Source of the DNA: Xestospongia bergquistia
Taxonomy: Eukaryota > Porifera > Demospongiae > Haplosclerida > Petrosiidae
Assembly (NCBI GenBank): GCA_963965975.1
Contig: OZ014418.1
Coordinates: forward strand, 1,888,275-1,952,274
DNA length: 64,000 bases
Direction: 5' to 3'
In this document: piece after piece, positions 24,082 through 38,300 of the stretch
Numbering within the stretch: position 1 is the first letter of the stretch
How the letters are laid out: each line of letters opens with the position of its first letter
Notes under the pieces: generated by a model
What the model saw: only the letters and a program-made list of their open reading frames with translations
Databases searched by the model: none
Told to the model about the DNA's origin: nothing
Made by a program: the position numbers and the translations under genes

Positions 24082-25126
24082 ATTACTATTATAATGTGCT
24101 TTGTATAGGATTATACAAAATTACAAGCTCTGGTTTTAAACTGAACTTATAATCAGTAAGTAAACTTATAGTATGAATTGTACAACTTTTCTTCTATTCA
24201 TGTTCATTAATATCATATCCACTAACTCAGTTTAATATCATCCTTACATTCATTCATTAATCCATCCACACATGTGTATATCAACCCATTGTTCTTTCTA
24301 TACATCTACATCTAATCATACATACCCATTGACCTGGATATATATATATGTATAGATACAATTAGTTGTTGCCTATGTTGTGATGACCTGGTTTAATGTA
24401 TTAAACTAAATATCTCACTCAAAAATAATCAGGATCTTTCAATATTATGTAGTATTTCTTGCTATGATAACAAAAACATTTTATAAAGTTGAAACAAACA
24501 TTATGTGTGGTAGCTATAATGTTGTTTTATTTACCTTGTCCAAGTTATATTAAGATGATGTAACTTCCATTAATTGCTGCCAAACTTTGTAATAGATTGA
24601 TGATAACCATCCTTACATTTCAATTTTTAGAACTTTTTTACTTGTAGATATTTTAATCTATCAGTCCACAATCTATCCTTGTATCAGTCTGTCCTTTTAT
24701 ACTTACATCTGTTACATAATCTTCCATTTACACTTTAATTATCCCATCTATTGATATTTTCCATTAGACTTTCTATTTACTCATTTATATGTATCCGTCT
24801 ATCTATTGTCCATGCAGTATCACCTTGTTTATCCATATTTACCATCTAATCTTATCATAATATAATTATATTGATTACATAGTTGCATATGTCTAATTAA
24901 TTGAGTTGTTTATGTTTATATTCCTTATAAGTATAGTAGTTATTACTAATGTGTTAATTGAATTGTTAGTGATTACTTGGAAATGAGGTGTTGTCATACA
25001 TTATTTTAGCATTTTATATGTTACAAGTAAATAAAAATATTTTCAAAAAATATTAAGTAGATGCTGTCTACCATGCACTTGATAATTCCATCTTGTGTTT
25101 GATCCTACAGGAGGCAAGACTAAAGT
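24082..25126 (+). other. 5' flanking block of gene D
   Basis: Matches window bases ~1-1747 with deletions (the 1200-1650 part is largely gone). Ends with the same cctacag site before the start codon. Confidence 0.7.
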
Positions 25127-28100
25127 ATGTGTCTTGTAAGCATATTGTTATATGGTCTATGTCTCTCTGCTTATTATCCACTCTGTGGAGCTCAATTTGT
25201 GGAAGAAGAAGGCTGTCCTTCATTTATCGCTATTCATGAACTAAGTACTTTACTTGGAAATGTTCTTCGTCCTGATAATGGACCTCAACCAAATATAACA
25301 ATAGAAGAACACTACATTAACTGTCTGTCTGTAGGCAGTATTCTAGGTTATATTCGTCAAGCAACTTACACAGTTCGTTTCACTGGTGAACCTGAAAACA
25401 ATAGGTCAACATTAGCACAAGTGGATTTAATATGTGTTCATCGGAGGAGCAGGTTCTGGGAATTGGGATCATTCAATAGTTATAACATGATAACAAACAT
25501 ATCAGATGCTATACTGCTAGCCACTAATGATACAATTCTGACTAACTGTTCAAGATGTAATGCACCAAATCATCCAAATTTCACTCTCAATTCATCAAAT
25601 GATGATCAACTCAGACACTGTCAACGTAAGTTCTAAAACATTTAGTCAAGCTAGTTAATACTAACTGTTGGATTAAACTATACACTGTGTAATTAATTTG
25701 ATAAGATAGAAGGCATTTAATATTAATGTTTCAAGTTCTAATGTTAGTGTAATAAATTATATTCTTTCTTTTCTATACACAAGGTTGTCCTAATGAATGT
25801 CTTGCTACTAATCTTACACGCTGTTATGGAGCCAGTCCTAGTCAATGCTGTAATGTGTATTTTAATAATTCTTGTGCTGTCCAATGTCCAACTAACTTTT
25901 CTGCTAGCCTCAATACAAATTTTATATGTGGTAAGTATAAGTATTTTCAGCTGGTAGAACATAATCTCTTTTTTCAGAATTCAATCCTTGCAATGAGAAT
26001 GAGTTTTATTGTAGGTCTCGAAGGAAGTGTCTATCATCAAGTTTAATTTGTGATGGTTGTGTTGATTGTATAAGTGAAGAAAGAAACTGTCCAAGTAAGT
26101 CTACGATATTTGGCTAACATAATTCTTTACTTACGAAATAATGAGTTTAATATTTTTTTGATGTATAATAATATTTGACTTGACTTAATTAAGTCTATTG
26201 TTGTTTCTGTTCTTAAAAGTTTCACTATTCTGATATGATAATAGTAACAAATTGTAGGCTGAAGATCAGGGCAGCTATCATAAAGTTGGTAAGGGGACAT
26301 CATTGAAAATAAAAGCAATTTTATTACAGTCAATGGAATCAATTGTTATATTTATCATAGTAGTCCTTATTGACAGTGAAATGATCAATAAAACATGCCT
26401 GATATTAATGACAGAATGAAGACTCATACTGTCTTAACAGTAGTATAATGAATATAACTTGAATGAATTGTAAAGGCTTCACATTATATTTCCCCTTATG
26501 AGCTGCACTATCTTTTTAATAAATCATTAACATATTCTAACTAAGTTTCATCACTATCTACATGTGTATATTAGATAGAAAGGTGGCATGTACTGAAGGA
26601 GAAGTGAGATTATTAGGGGGACCTGATAAGTTCTCTGGTGTACTAACTGTGTGTGTCAATGGAGCTTTAACTCTTGTATGTGAAAGGAATTTTGATATTC
26701 GAGAAGCTAATGTAATTTGTCGACAAGCTGGATTTGTTAACCGAGGTATATATTTTGCTACTTTTCTCACTCGCACAATTGAACACTTATTCATTCGCTT
26801 TCTCTGTCTCTGTCTCGCTGTCTCTCTCTATCTTTCTAGCTGGTTTAATACTAGATGGAACTATTTATAGAGCTGATGTTTACAGATATCCATTTGCTTT
26901 TGGTGGTCTTTTTTGCAATGGAAGTGAAGAAAGTATCTCACAGTGTAGGAAGTATTGTGCTGTACAACCTCCAGCTTTACCTGGCAGTCCCTGTTGTAGT
27001 CGAGAGAGGAATGGTTACATAGTCATGAGTTGTATACGTAAGTGTTATGTATTAAATAATTTGAAACAATCTGACATCATTTATTTATAATGCAAAATTC
27101 TTAATTATTGAGGTAGTTTTGTTGCTAATATCTAAATCTATATATGCTATCTAATTTATTACTATCTTAATTATTCTTAGCCTCTGATAATAATTGTACT
27201 GATGGAGATATACGTTTAGTTGGAGGATCTACATCATCTGAAGGGATAGTGGAGATGTGTTTAGGAGGTCATTATGGATATATCTGTCAGAGTGAATTAA
27301 TTATTAGTACTGATTATAAGAAAGCAATATTGACTTGTGAACAACTTGGATATGATCCAGCAGGTGAGGAACCAATAGCAGATGTATCACACACACACAC
27401 ACAAACATTGCCATGGGCCATGTGCACAACTTTTTTAAAAGTATCAGATTCTCTGCAAGAGAAATTGAAACAATAGACTATTTTTAACTGAAGTATATTG
27501 TAAAATATCTCCATATAGTTACCTACAAATGCCACAGCAATCTACTAAAGATTTCAGGACTGTCTAGTATATATATCCAGTGTGCTAAGTACCTTTTTAC
27601 TTATGATCTACATAATAATACTTTAGATTTTGATAGAGTAAAACATTTCTTGCTGTAAGATTAGATGGGTATTTTGTTCTTAACAGGTGCTCTACCATTC
27701 AATGGTATAAAGAGTACTGTCATATTTGGTGTGAGTACTAGCCCTCCACTTGTACAAAGCCAATTGTGTCAAGATAGTAGTACAAGTCTATTGGATTGTG
27801 TGCTCAATGATCTATCTAATAGTCAAGGAGAAGTCTGTGATGAATTTCAAATTAATTTTGGTGTTCGTTGTGATGGTAAATAACCAGTAACATAATTAGT
27901 AATATAATACATCATATCATTATTCTTATACAGATATACCACCTACTGGTTGTAAAGAAGGTGATGTTAGATTAGTCACAAGATCTGAAGAGGGGCAAGG
28001 ACTTGTTCAAATTTGTTTCAACAATACTTGGTATATGTTGTGTCATAATAAATTTGGTTCTAATGAAGCTAAGATAGTATGTAATCAACTAGGTTATGTG

Positions 28101-31100
28101 ACCAATGGGAGGAGTAAGCTATTATTTATTATTGCATACATTAATGAGATTATTTTTGTAGCAATTATGTGGTATACAGTGTCCAATCCACTTACTCTAC
28201 CAAAAGACTCACTCAGTGTTATACTTCATTTATCTTGTATTGGTAATGAGACCAATATCACTGACTGTATTGATAGTGAACCCGCTTTTGTCACTCTTTG
28301 TAATAACAGTCAGTCTGAATTTATTGCAGTAACATGTCCAGGTATGACAGCTTTACCTTTTCATATTATATAATTTTACTGGTCATTGTTTTCCAGTCCC
28401 TCCAGTGGTTGGTGCATTCCCTATGAGTAAAGATGGTAACTATACACTTGAATATGGTAGAGGTGAGATTATAAAGTGTGCATCTTCTCAATCTGGTGGG
28501 CACATTACCATCACTAAAACTAATGAGACTGGATCTTTTACAAGTAAGAGTTGAAATATTTAAATATTAATCATCTTCTGGTATCATTAAATTATTAAGA
28601 TACTGACTCTAGTTGTTGTGGTAATTTCATTGATAAGATCACAGATGGTAGTTTAGGCATTACTAGTGAAGATGCTGGTTTCTATACCTGTAATGTCACA
28701 TCAACAGATGGATTTACACGTATTGTTCACATCAATATAACAGTATTAGGTATGTAGAATAGATGTCTATCAATAGTGTCATCTGTTTTATCTTCTCAGT
28801 TCCCAAGGGTCCTTATTCAGAAGCATTTATTCGCTTCTCAGAACCAGAAGTGCTTTTACGTAATTTTCCTCAAGTACGTGTTCAAATTTTACTTCGTTAT
28901 ATTATTGAACCAACAGTGAGTAAACATTCTATTTATCTCTAAATAATAGCAAATGACCATTCTCCCTTTTTAATTTATGACAAATGGAGTAAGTGTCTAG
29001 ATAGGTTGGCAAAATGTATTGGTGAATAATAGTTAAATAACTAAACTCTGATGCTGTATATCAGTTCTTGCAACATTATGAAAATCATTAGAAGCTACAA
29101 TTACAATTTTACTTTCACTTTCATTAGCTTTTGTATTTAATTCCTGTTGAAGTGGCAGGAATACAAACAGTAGAGTGTGTTCCAGTAACTAGGTGAGTGA
29201 TATTTTTATTGTGTAAAACTGTTCTCTATTAATTTTTTAGCCATTCTAAAGAACTTTCTAGAAATTCTCTTCGAGTGGAGTGTTCAATTAGAAATTATCC
29301 TCCAATCAGTAGCACATTAGAATTAGTTCAAAGAAGACTCATTTTTAATGAGGATTCAGTTAGTTTTGTGTGTCCAAAAAGTGCCACATTCTCTGGTAAT
29401 TATATGCTACATTTTAATAGATTTAAAAACATCAAAATGGAAAAGAGTGTACTAAGTTCTGTCAATATATAAATATAACATATGGGCCTATAGTAATGCT
29501 GTTGCTATATTTTGTATAGATACTGGGTTCTGTAATTATGAGGACACCACTGATCTTGTGTATGGTAACTATACGTGGACTGAAACCTTTGGAGGGAACA
29601 CTATCAGTACAAAGTGTGCCTCTAAACAAGACTCTATTGTTACAAGGAAATGTCTCCTTATGGTGATGGCTGGGGAGATATTGATTTCACTGCTTGTAGA
29701 CAAACTAGTAAGTAATGATTTAATAACTTGTGTGACTATTGTATGTAATTTCATGCAATATGACTTACCTCTTATAATAAAAAAACAAAAAACAACTTTA
29801 ATTGGAATTATCTCTTCACATAGTTCCACCATTACCAAACTCTTTCTCCATTTTCATTCGGTTCTCTGCTAACTTTACTTCCATAGTTCCTTCAGGGAAT
29901 GCTTCTTCAGTACTAGACAACATTAGAATTACTGTAAGTTCACTAGTACTATAATTTATTAGTAAATAAACATCAAATTAATGGCACACTCTCAACCAAT
30001 AAGTACATGTTCATAAATTTTATAGCCAAGTCTCCTTGTATTTTTTATATACTGTTGGAAATTATTCTACAGATTGTGTTGGCGTTTTCAGTATCAGTGG
30101 AAGTAATTTGTGAAGAAGTCCCAAAGTATGTATCCAAATTTACTACTTCTAGTTCAATGATATCTTTCTTATCAGACAATCTGGAGATATTCAAGAAAGA
30201 GTTGAATGTAGAGTGAATGGTACTTCAAGACAACAGATCAATGCCTCTAGTCCAGGCGATATCACTGAAATAATCTTTAGTGCACTACGTGCTCAGGACT
30301 ATATTGTAAATATAAGTAATGTTATTAGTGGTAAGTTTTATAAGAGAAGAATGTAGCAAGCCAAAAGTTCTATATTAGTAAAATTGATTAATTTCTTTTC
30401 TTGATAGACAATGGGTTCTGTGATGCTGAAATTGAAGATGCTAGTTCACCTAATCGTGGCCAATTTATGTGGAAAGAGACTGCTGTTGGCATGACAATCA
30501 GCCTTGACTGTCCTTTTGGTCCTAGTGGAGAAGTAGGAACACGAACCTGCCTCAATAGATATATATGGGGAGCATCAGAAATTACCTCTTGTGGTACAGT
30601 AGTTACACAGCTGTTTAGAGCCCTCAATAATTCTTTGTCACAGGTTACTTGTTACTATTTGTTAAATATGTCAAACTGTACATTCTCTAGATCAATATTA
30701 CTACTGATAATGTAGCAACAATTACTAATAATCTTACAACAATTGTCAACAATGCTACTGACCAAGCTGATCAGAGTGAAGAAAATCTTCAAATTGTGAT
30801 AGCTATACTCACAAGAGTAGTACAACTATTTAATGATCTATCAACTGATGTGGAACTTGAAGTGATAGAAATAGTAATATTATAATAGTAGAATTCTTCT
30901 TAATTATTACAAGATAGCCAGATAATATAATATTACTATAACTTGATAACATTCATTCTCTAATAGGTTGCCATTAACACTGTTGAAATTGTTGATGATA
31001 TTGAAGAATGGCCTCAAGATGTCATAGAACCTCAAGCTAACCAGTTAGTTATTACTATTTATTAATTAGTCAATAATTAAATATTCATTACTCACCATCC

Positions 31101-33771
31101 TTCCTACATACAGAATTATTCATATCATTGAAAGCATAACACAAGCTCTAGTTATACAACCAAATTTTACTAACATCACTATTCAAGCTGAAGATATTGT
31201 AATTTATGCTGAAAGGGTTAGTATATGGTTCTTCTACTACATATAATGTAATTAATATAAGTTTTGAGATTTATTGTTGTATTTTGTTATGTAGGAAACA
31301 ATAGAAAAATTCAATGGAGCAACATTTGTTGTTCAGACACAAAGTAAGTTAACTTCAAGTAGTTAACTTCATTCATCTTTTTATTAGATAATGGTGACTT
31401 AAATGTTGGCCTTGAAACTGACTTGATACAAAACCAAACATCTAGTATATCTGTTCCTCCATCTATTATTGAGCTACTAAATGATAGTGATATCACATTA
31501 GCTTTTACCATTTATCGAGATGCTTCATTGTTTCCAATTCGTAGAGCACCAGTTGAAAATGTCAGTAATGTCTTCATAGGTTCTCAAGTAGCTAGTATGG
31601 CTATACCAGGAATACCATTTGGAATGACATTGCCAGAACCTATAAATATTACATTAAGACTAACTAATCCAATTACTGGAACAGCAGAGGTACCAATATA
31701 TAAATCACCAGATATTGAAATTCAAAATATACTTTTTTATAGAACATTAGTAATCCTGTTTGTGTCTTTTGGGACTTTGGAGCAGCTGGTAATTAGGAAT
31801 ATTAACTATCTATATTACAGCAATTTGTCCTGACTCTATAAATTATTTGAGAAAAGCTGTTAAATGTTTAGAACACCATTACTGTTTGTAGCAATTGTAC
31901 ACTAGTATTAAAAGTGAAAAAATACTTGAATGTTAACTTACTGTATTCATATATCGTTAGATGGAGCAGGAAATTGGTCAACTCGAGGATGTCGTACTAT
32001 TATTGTTGATAGCACTCCTGATCTAGTCAGATGTGAATGTGATCATTTGACTAACTTTGCCTGTCTTGTTGTAAGTTTCATTATATTATAATATAATCGG
32101 AATCCTTTATATAGTCTACAGTTTCATAAATATTCCTTGATGTATCCTCAATTATTTGTAGGATATATCAGCCAGAACAGGCACTCCACCACCATCACAT
32201 TTAGCAGTGGAAATTGTGACATATATTGGAGTATCTCTGTCATTAGTAGGACTCATTCTAACAATCATTACGTATCTTATATCCAAGTATACTTATTAAA
32301 TAACTGATTGAATTTGTAGATATGTTAATAGCACATGAAAACAGGATGGACATAAATGAATAAAAAACATTTTATTATTTTATTTTAATACTCTCACTTT
32401 TAATCTATTAGGAAACTTCGTACCAGAGATATCTCCAAGTTCCACATACAACTCTGTCTAGCGTTGATGTTCATGTTAATTGTATTTGTAGCTGGTATTG
32501 ATAAAACCAGTCACAGAGGCGGTTGTATTACCACAGGAGTTTTCATTCATTACTTTACATTAGTTGCAATGATGTGGATGGGAGCAGAAGCTGTGCTCAT
32601 GTTTCAAAAATTAGTCATTGTGTTTACAAACATTACATGGCGATATATTCTTGTTGTTTCTATTATTTGTTGGGGTGAGCTAAAATGCATATATAACCTA
32701 AATACCTATGTGTATATAATGTAACTACCAACTACAATGATAATGATTATATATCTCTCTTTATAGTTGTACCACTATTGCCTGTGATAATATCAGTTGC
32801 AATTAATCCTGATTTCTACATCACCATATATGAAAACTCTGAAAATCCAGGATTGTAAGTTCATTTAGCAATTTATCATTCAATGTGTGGATCTGTCTAT
32901 TGGCACACACTCTTATATAAACTGTACTATATTATAGAGATGAATGGTGTTGGCTATATAGGTCATATCTTTAAAGATCTTCTCTTTCTTTTATAGTTGT
33001 TTTATTAGTAATCAAGGTGTGTTCTTTGGTGCTTTTTTGGTTCCTATATTTCTTGTAATGATCTTTAATTTCATCATCTATATTATTGTTCTTCGAAAAC
33101 TTGTCAAACACATCTTAGATCGAAACAAACGAAAATCAAACAAATATACTATGACAACAGCAGAGGCTGTCAAATTATTTTTATTTTCTGTTGGTATAAT
33201 AAGTCTATTTGGAATAACATGGGTGTTTGCAGTGTTCACTTTTACTAGTAGCAACCCTGATGTTTTTTTTGCTCTCCAGTTTGTGTTTGCTTTCTTTAAT
33301 GCCTTCCAAGGTTTCTACATCTTCTTGTTTTTCATTGTGCTTAGCAGTGATGCCAGAGACACATGGAGAGGAATACTCTGCAAATGTCTGACAAAAGAGG
33401 AATCTTCTTCGAAATATTTACCACATTCCTCATCAACTAAGACTACTAATGTGAAAACGGGCAAGCCTTACTCATCATATAGTTCAAAGATAAGTACATT
33501 TGCTAACTCTAAAACTGAAGAGGGTAATGACCATCATGATGTAATGGAACTTGATACAAAACCCAATATAGATAGCAATGAGAAGTTACCACCTTATAAT
33601 ATAGATGAAGTAAAACCTGTTGGAAGTAATTATGATCCCTTTGATGAAAAGCCCAAAGGATTTCGATTGCATCGCCATTCTACAACTCGACATGGTCATC
33701 ATGTTGAGAAAGCAGAGATGGATTTCTATCATGATTTTGATGAAGATGATAACGACGAAGCTTTATTTTAA
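25127..33771 (+). CDS. Receptor D: full-length adhesion-type GPCR paralogue with a one-base deletion in exon 15
   Basis: Exons 25127-25625, 25784-25930, 25978-26094, 26575-26745, 26840-27037, 27181-27363, 27687-27875, 27934-28113, 28162-28341, 28397-28543, 28600-28749, 28800-28915, 29128-29192, 29241-29395, 29520-29707, 29824-29933, 30073-30129, 30153-30330, 30408-30643, 30691-30873, 30967-31043, 31114-31216, 31295-31343, 31388-31689, 31743-31788, 31961-32070, 32162-32286, 32412-32674, 32767-32854, 32997-33771. Same domain order as A, with GPS CECDHLTNF and the HYFTLVAMMWMGAEAV motif. Exon 15 lacks one base after 29655 (TGTCTCC where A and E have TGTCTACC), giving 188 instead of 189 bases. 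Read through, the protein ends at a TAG at 29884-29886 (~915 aa). Skipping exon 15, which is phase 1-1 in A, would restore the 7TM frame. All other exons are intact. A sequencing error at this base is possible. Confidence 0.8.
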
Positions 33772-33777
33772 TTACCT

Positions 33778-35353
33778 CAATTTTACATTGTCGTGACAAA
33801 GTCACAAATTTCGACAGTATCAAGTCTAAACTACATATTTTAAACTCTTAAATAATGTATTGTTTACTATATAACACTTTCATATTTGCATACATCCTAT
33901 AGCTTAAGCCCAAAATATTTTTATATATTGCTGTATAGTATTCAGTTTTGAGCACTTTAGTTTTATATCATAATAAAAAGCCAAACCTGCACACAATTAG
34001 TGGATGTTGTAGTCTCTCATAATCATAATATGTGAATATATATAGCCATCCAAAGAGGTAATGCCTCTGCAATTCTTGGATCTGCTAGAGTAGTTGCTGC
34101 AGATACTAGGAACCATCTTTTTGACTTTTTGGCTGAAATTTTTTTTATCTATTTATTAATCATAGCAACACTCGAATCTATTTTACCACTAAAACACTTC
34201 AAATGAAAGAAAGAATTAATGTGATAATAAAGATGAGTTGGTACAGGCTAGGGATGATGTATAACAGAGACATTATAAGTTAAACATGAACTACATACAA
34301 CAAGAAGGATCGATTTGCATGTCAGTATTGAGATTGTTTTAACATATTTTATGTTCAGGCACTATCATTATAATGTGCATGCACACATATGTTAAATATA
34401 TGCTAACTGGCTACTGGCTACTGACATAGCCAGACTATATTTAGACACTACTATACATGTACATATTGATCATGAGGACTTAGCCCTCAATCCATGTAAG
34501 TCGGGGTTAGTCTTGTGCTCGTGCATATGCATGTTCAAAATGACCAAAGTGAGTTATGTAGACTGAGAAGAGCTAAAGTCCTAGCCTCTTCCTTTTTCTG
34601 TCTTTCTGAAGACGAGGTATGCTAACATTTGTAGATTATATATAGTACATCTGGTTTTATATTTAAAGAAATAATATACTTCGGCAGCCATTTGGTATAA
34701 TTACACGTAGGACTAGATTATTCTTAATAACTATTAATATAATAGATTATATATACAGGAGGAATTGTCACTTATAGCGAGATATAATCTGTTGTCTTAA
34801 AGACTTATATATCAGCCGAACTAGTTGTCTAGCAATTTGTTGTCATCAGCGCTGAGTTGAAGTGTATTGTAAGTTACTTTGGTCCCAATAATTATGATAT
34901 CAGCTGCCATAGTAATGTGTGATTTGAGTACTATGACTGTAGCTATGTTAATCTTGGCGTTTGACCTACATGCAAGCATAAAAACTACCTTTCACTTTAT
35001 TATTAGGTCAAAGGCCAAGACTAAGAATATTCTTAAGTCAAGCTAAACTCAATTGTGTGTGTGTGTGTTCACTCCTGCAGTCAAAGTACTTAGTTTAAAT
35101 TATTTTAAACTTCACAAGCTTATCTAAGATTTTTTGTATTTCAACAATTTTAGTATTACTGCTAATTTGGAAAGTTATGTGTAGTAATTTTTACGCAATT
35201 AGTTTTTGCCTAATTTAAATATATTGAATGTAATTTATTTGCACCAGCACTTGTGTAGTTGAAGTTAAAAGTTAGTACTTGTACAGACTTGTTTACTATT
35301 ATAATCTTATGACATGATATCTTTAATTTTTGAAGGAGGTAAACAGATAAATT
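33778..35353 (+). other. 3' flank of D and 5' block of the E/H subfamily
   Basis: 33778-34000 is the 3' UTR-like flank shared with A. From 34159 to 35353 lies the 5' block shared with 46700-47400, 51510-52250 and 55616-56290 plus one copy of the ~290-base unit (about 34983-35280) that is tandemly amplified before H. It ends in GAGGTAAACAGATA just before the ATG of E, as in H. Confidence 0.6.
33972..33977 (+). terminator. Poly(A) signal of gene D
   Basis: AATAAA ~200 bases after the stop, in the same position as after gene A. Confidence 0.6.
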
Positions 35354-38300
35354 ATGAAGTTCACAATCGTATTGTTATGTCTCTTGAGTTATTATCCAAT
35401 ATGTGGAGCTCAAACGGAAGAAAATGACTGTCCTTTGATTACTATTCCTGTACTAACTAATATACTAAAATTTTGGGTACCAGATCTAAGGCCAGACAAT
35501 GGAATTCCTGCAAATATAGAAATACAAGATATCTATATTAACTGTCTCAACATTCCAGATTACGAGCATCAAGCCACTTACACAATTCGTTTCACTGGTG
35601 AGCCTGGAAACAATGGGTCAACATTAGCACAAGTGGATTTAGTATGTGTTCATCAGAGGAACTCGCGTTGGCAATTGGGATCATTCAATAGTTATAACAA
35701 GATAACAAACATGTCAGATGCTATACTGCTAGCCACTAATGACACAATTCTGACTGACTGTTCAAGATGTAATGTACCAAATCATCCCATTTTGCCTATC
35801 ACTTCATCCAGTGATGATCAACTTCGACATTGCAGACGTAAGTCATATGTTAAGCTAACAGATCACTGCATGTGTGTATTAAGGTCTTTAATATTTACTA
35901 TTTTAATGTGTAAATATAGAGATGTAATGTCAAATTTGAATAAATTTATAGCTTATTTGTAATCAGGTGGTTTATATTAGGATTAGTGGATCACACACTA
36001 CAATATCCTAATATGTACAAACAAATAGAATTAAGTGATGTAGCAGCCAAAGGACAAATCATTCACACAGATTGTTGAGGCTAGGTGCTGTAAAAGCATC
36101 ACACGCCTACACCCTCTGATATCGTACAAAGATTTAAATTCCATAGTAGAAGCCGGAAAGAAGGAGAGTCGATCGCTTCTTATTAAAACCCAAGAGACAT
36201 AACAATACGATTGTGAAAACCACTCACACAGACTGTTGAGGCTAGGTGCTACAAAAGCATCACACACCTACACCCTCTGAAATCGTACAAAGATTTTTTC
36301 ATAGTAGAAGCCGGAAAGAAGGCTTCTTACGTAGCGGAGCTGAGATCGCTAGCTGAACATTCGGCAATACTCTAAGCATTATGTTGCGGGATCGACTAGT
36401 TTGTGGCGTAAACATTGACACTGTACAAAAGAGGCTGTTGGCAGAGTTGAAATTAACATTTGAAGATAGCTACGAATATGGAAGCAGCTACAACAGGGCA
36501 AGAACTCATGCGAGAGTCTCAAGATCAGTTAGCAGTACACAGGGTAGGAACCCCTATTACTGCAGCATCAACTTGTTATCGTTGTGGAGGTACAGATCAC
36601 AGGTCAGACAGCTGTAGATTCAAAAGGTCAATCTGTAGAAACTGTGGAAAGCTAGGCCGTATCCAAAAGCCGTGTAGATCCAAAAGTCAGGGCCAGACTG
36701 GCCACTCCTTGGGTTTAACATGTAGAAACTGTGGTAAGACATGTACAGTACACACACAAAGGTATTGAAGAATCAGATCAAAGCCAAGGCAAAGTAAACC
36801 CCAAGCTGTTAGAAGCCTAACGAAAGAAGACACTACATTAGAAGAGTATCCATTGAACAACATGCATGAACAAGGATATCACAACCACTCAAGTTAAAAT
36901 TAATGATCAACCAGAAAGATTTAGGAATGGAATTAGACACCGGATCGGCTGTTCAGTTTAGTTTCACAACAAACATTTGCTCAACTATGGCCAAAGACGT
37001 CTTTAGAAGCATCAGACATTGTCCTCAAGACAGAGCATGAATTCATAAAAAAGTATGAAAAATGTCAAGTAAATCAGGCAAATCTACCAACCGTATAACC
37101 GATATCTTGGTCATGGCCAAGAAAACCGTGGTCAAGACTCCAATTAGATTATGCAGGACCCGTTGAGAACAAAATGTTTCTTATCGTAGTTGATTCTCAT
37201 ACCAAGTGGATGGAAATTTTCCCCACCTTGACAGCAACATCCACTGCTACTATTACAAAACTAAGGTGGACTTTTGCTCGTTATGGACTTCTTCAAACTA
37301 TTGTCACAGATAATGGCACATGCTTTACTAGTCAAGAATTTGAGTCTTTTCTAAAATCCTTAGGAACACAGCATATTACAACTGCCCCATACCACCCACA
37401 ATCTAATAGGATGGCAGAGCGATGTGTACAAATTTTAAAGAAAAGTATGAAAAAGATTACTAATGGAACTCTAGATGAACGACTATCTAATATATTATTT
37501 CCATATCATACTACACCACAATCCACTACAGGACAAACACCTGAAGAACTCATGTTCGGTCGACACATTCAAGCAAAGTTTGATCTTTTAATTCCTAGTG
37601 ATTCTAAGGAATTGACAACACAAAAACCAGTCAAAGAAAAAAATTGCTCAAGAATTACTTCATTTCAGCCAGGTCAACTAGTGTATGCAATAATTTTCAT
37701 CAGAGGGAGAGCTGGTTACTGGAAAAAATATGTCGAGTTGTTGGAAAAGTAATGTATGAACTTAAATTAGAAAACTTACATAAACTTACATTATTATAAA
37801 GTTATTTGGAGAACATAATACATACATGTATATATACATATATACATACAATACATACAATACATACATACATACAATACATACAATACATACAATACAT
37901 ACAATACATACAATACATACAATACATACATACATACAATACATACAATACATACAATACATACATACAATACATATATACATACAATACATACATACAT
38001 ACAAACAATCCATCCATACATACATACATTGACAAAGAAGACTTACTTTTGTTTCCTTTGTAATATATTTTTGTTGATGAAAAAGGAATAACAATAATAT
38101 TTTAAATTAATATAATTAGTTATATTGAAAAAGAATATTTTTCCTTAGGACCCAGTGTCTGTCAAAAGGATCAGTTCTATTGTAGCCATCTAGACAAATG
38201 TATGTCACAAGAATTGATATGTGATGGTTGTGTTGATTGTCCATGGCCAGGATGATAGTAATGACATCTCAACTGATGAAGCAAACTGTATAGGTAAGTT

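Noticed and set aside
36031..36267. Minus-strand 78-codon frame
   Set aside because: Lies across the direct repeats at the retroelement 5' end and shows no homology I recognise.
37786..38094. Long open frames on both strands (Tyr/Ile/His or Cys/Met/Val repeats)
   Set aside because: They come only from the ACAT/ATACA microsatellite, which is open in several frames.
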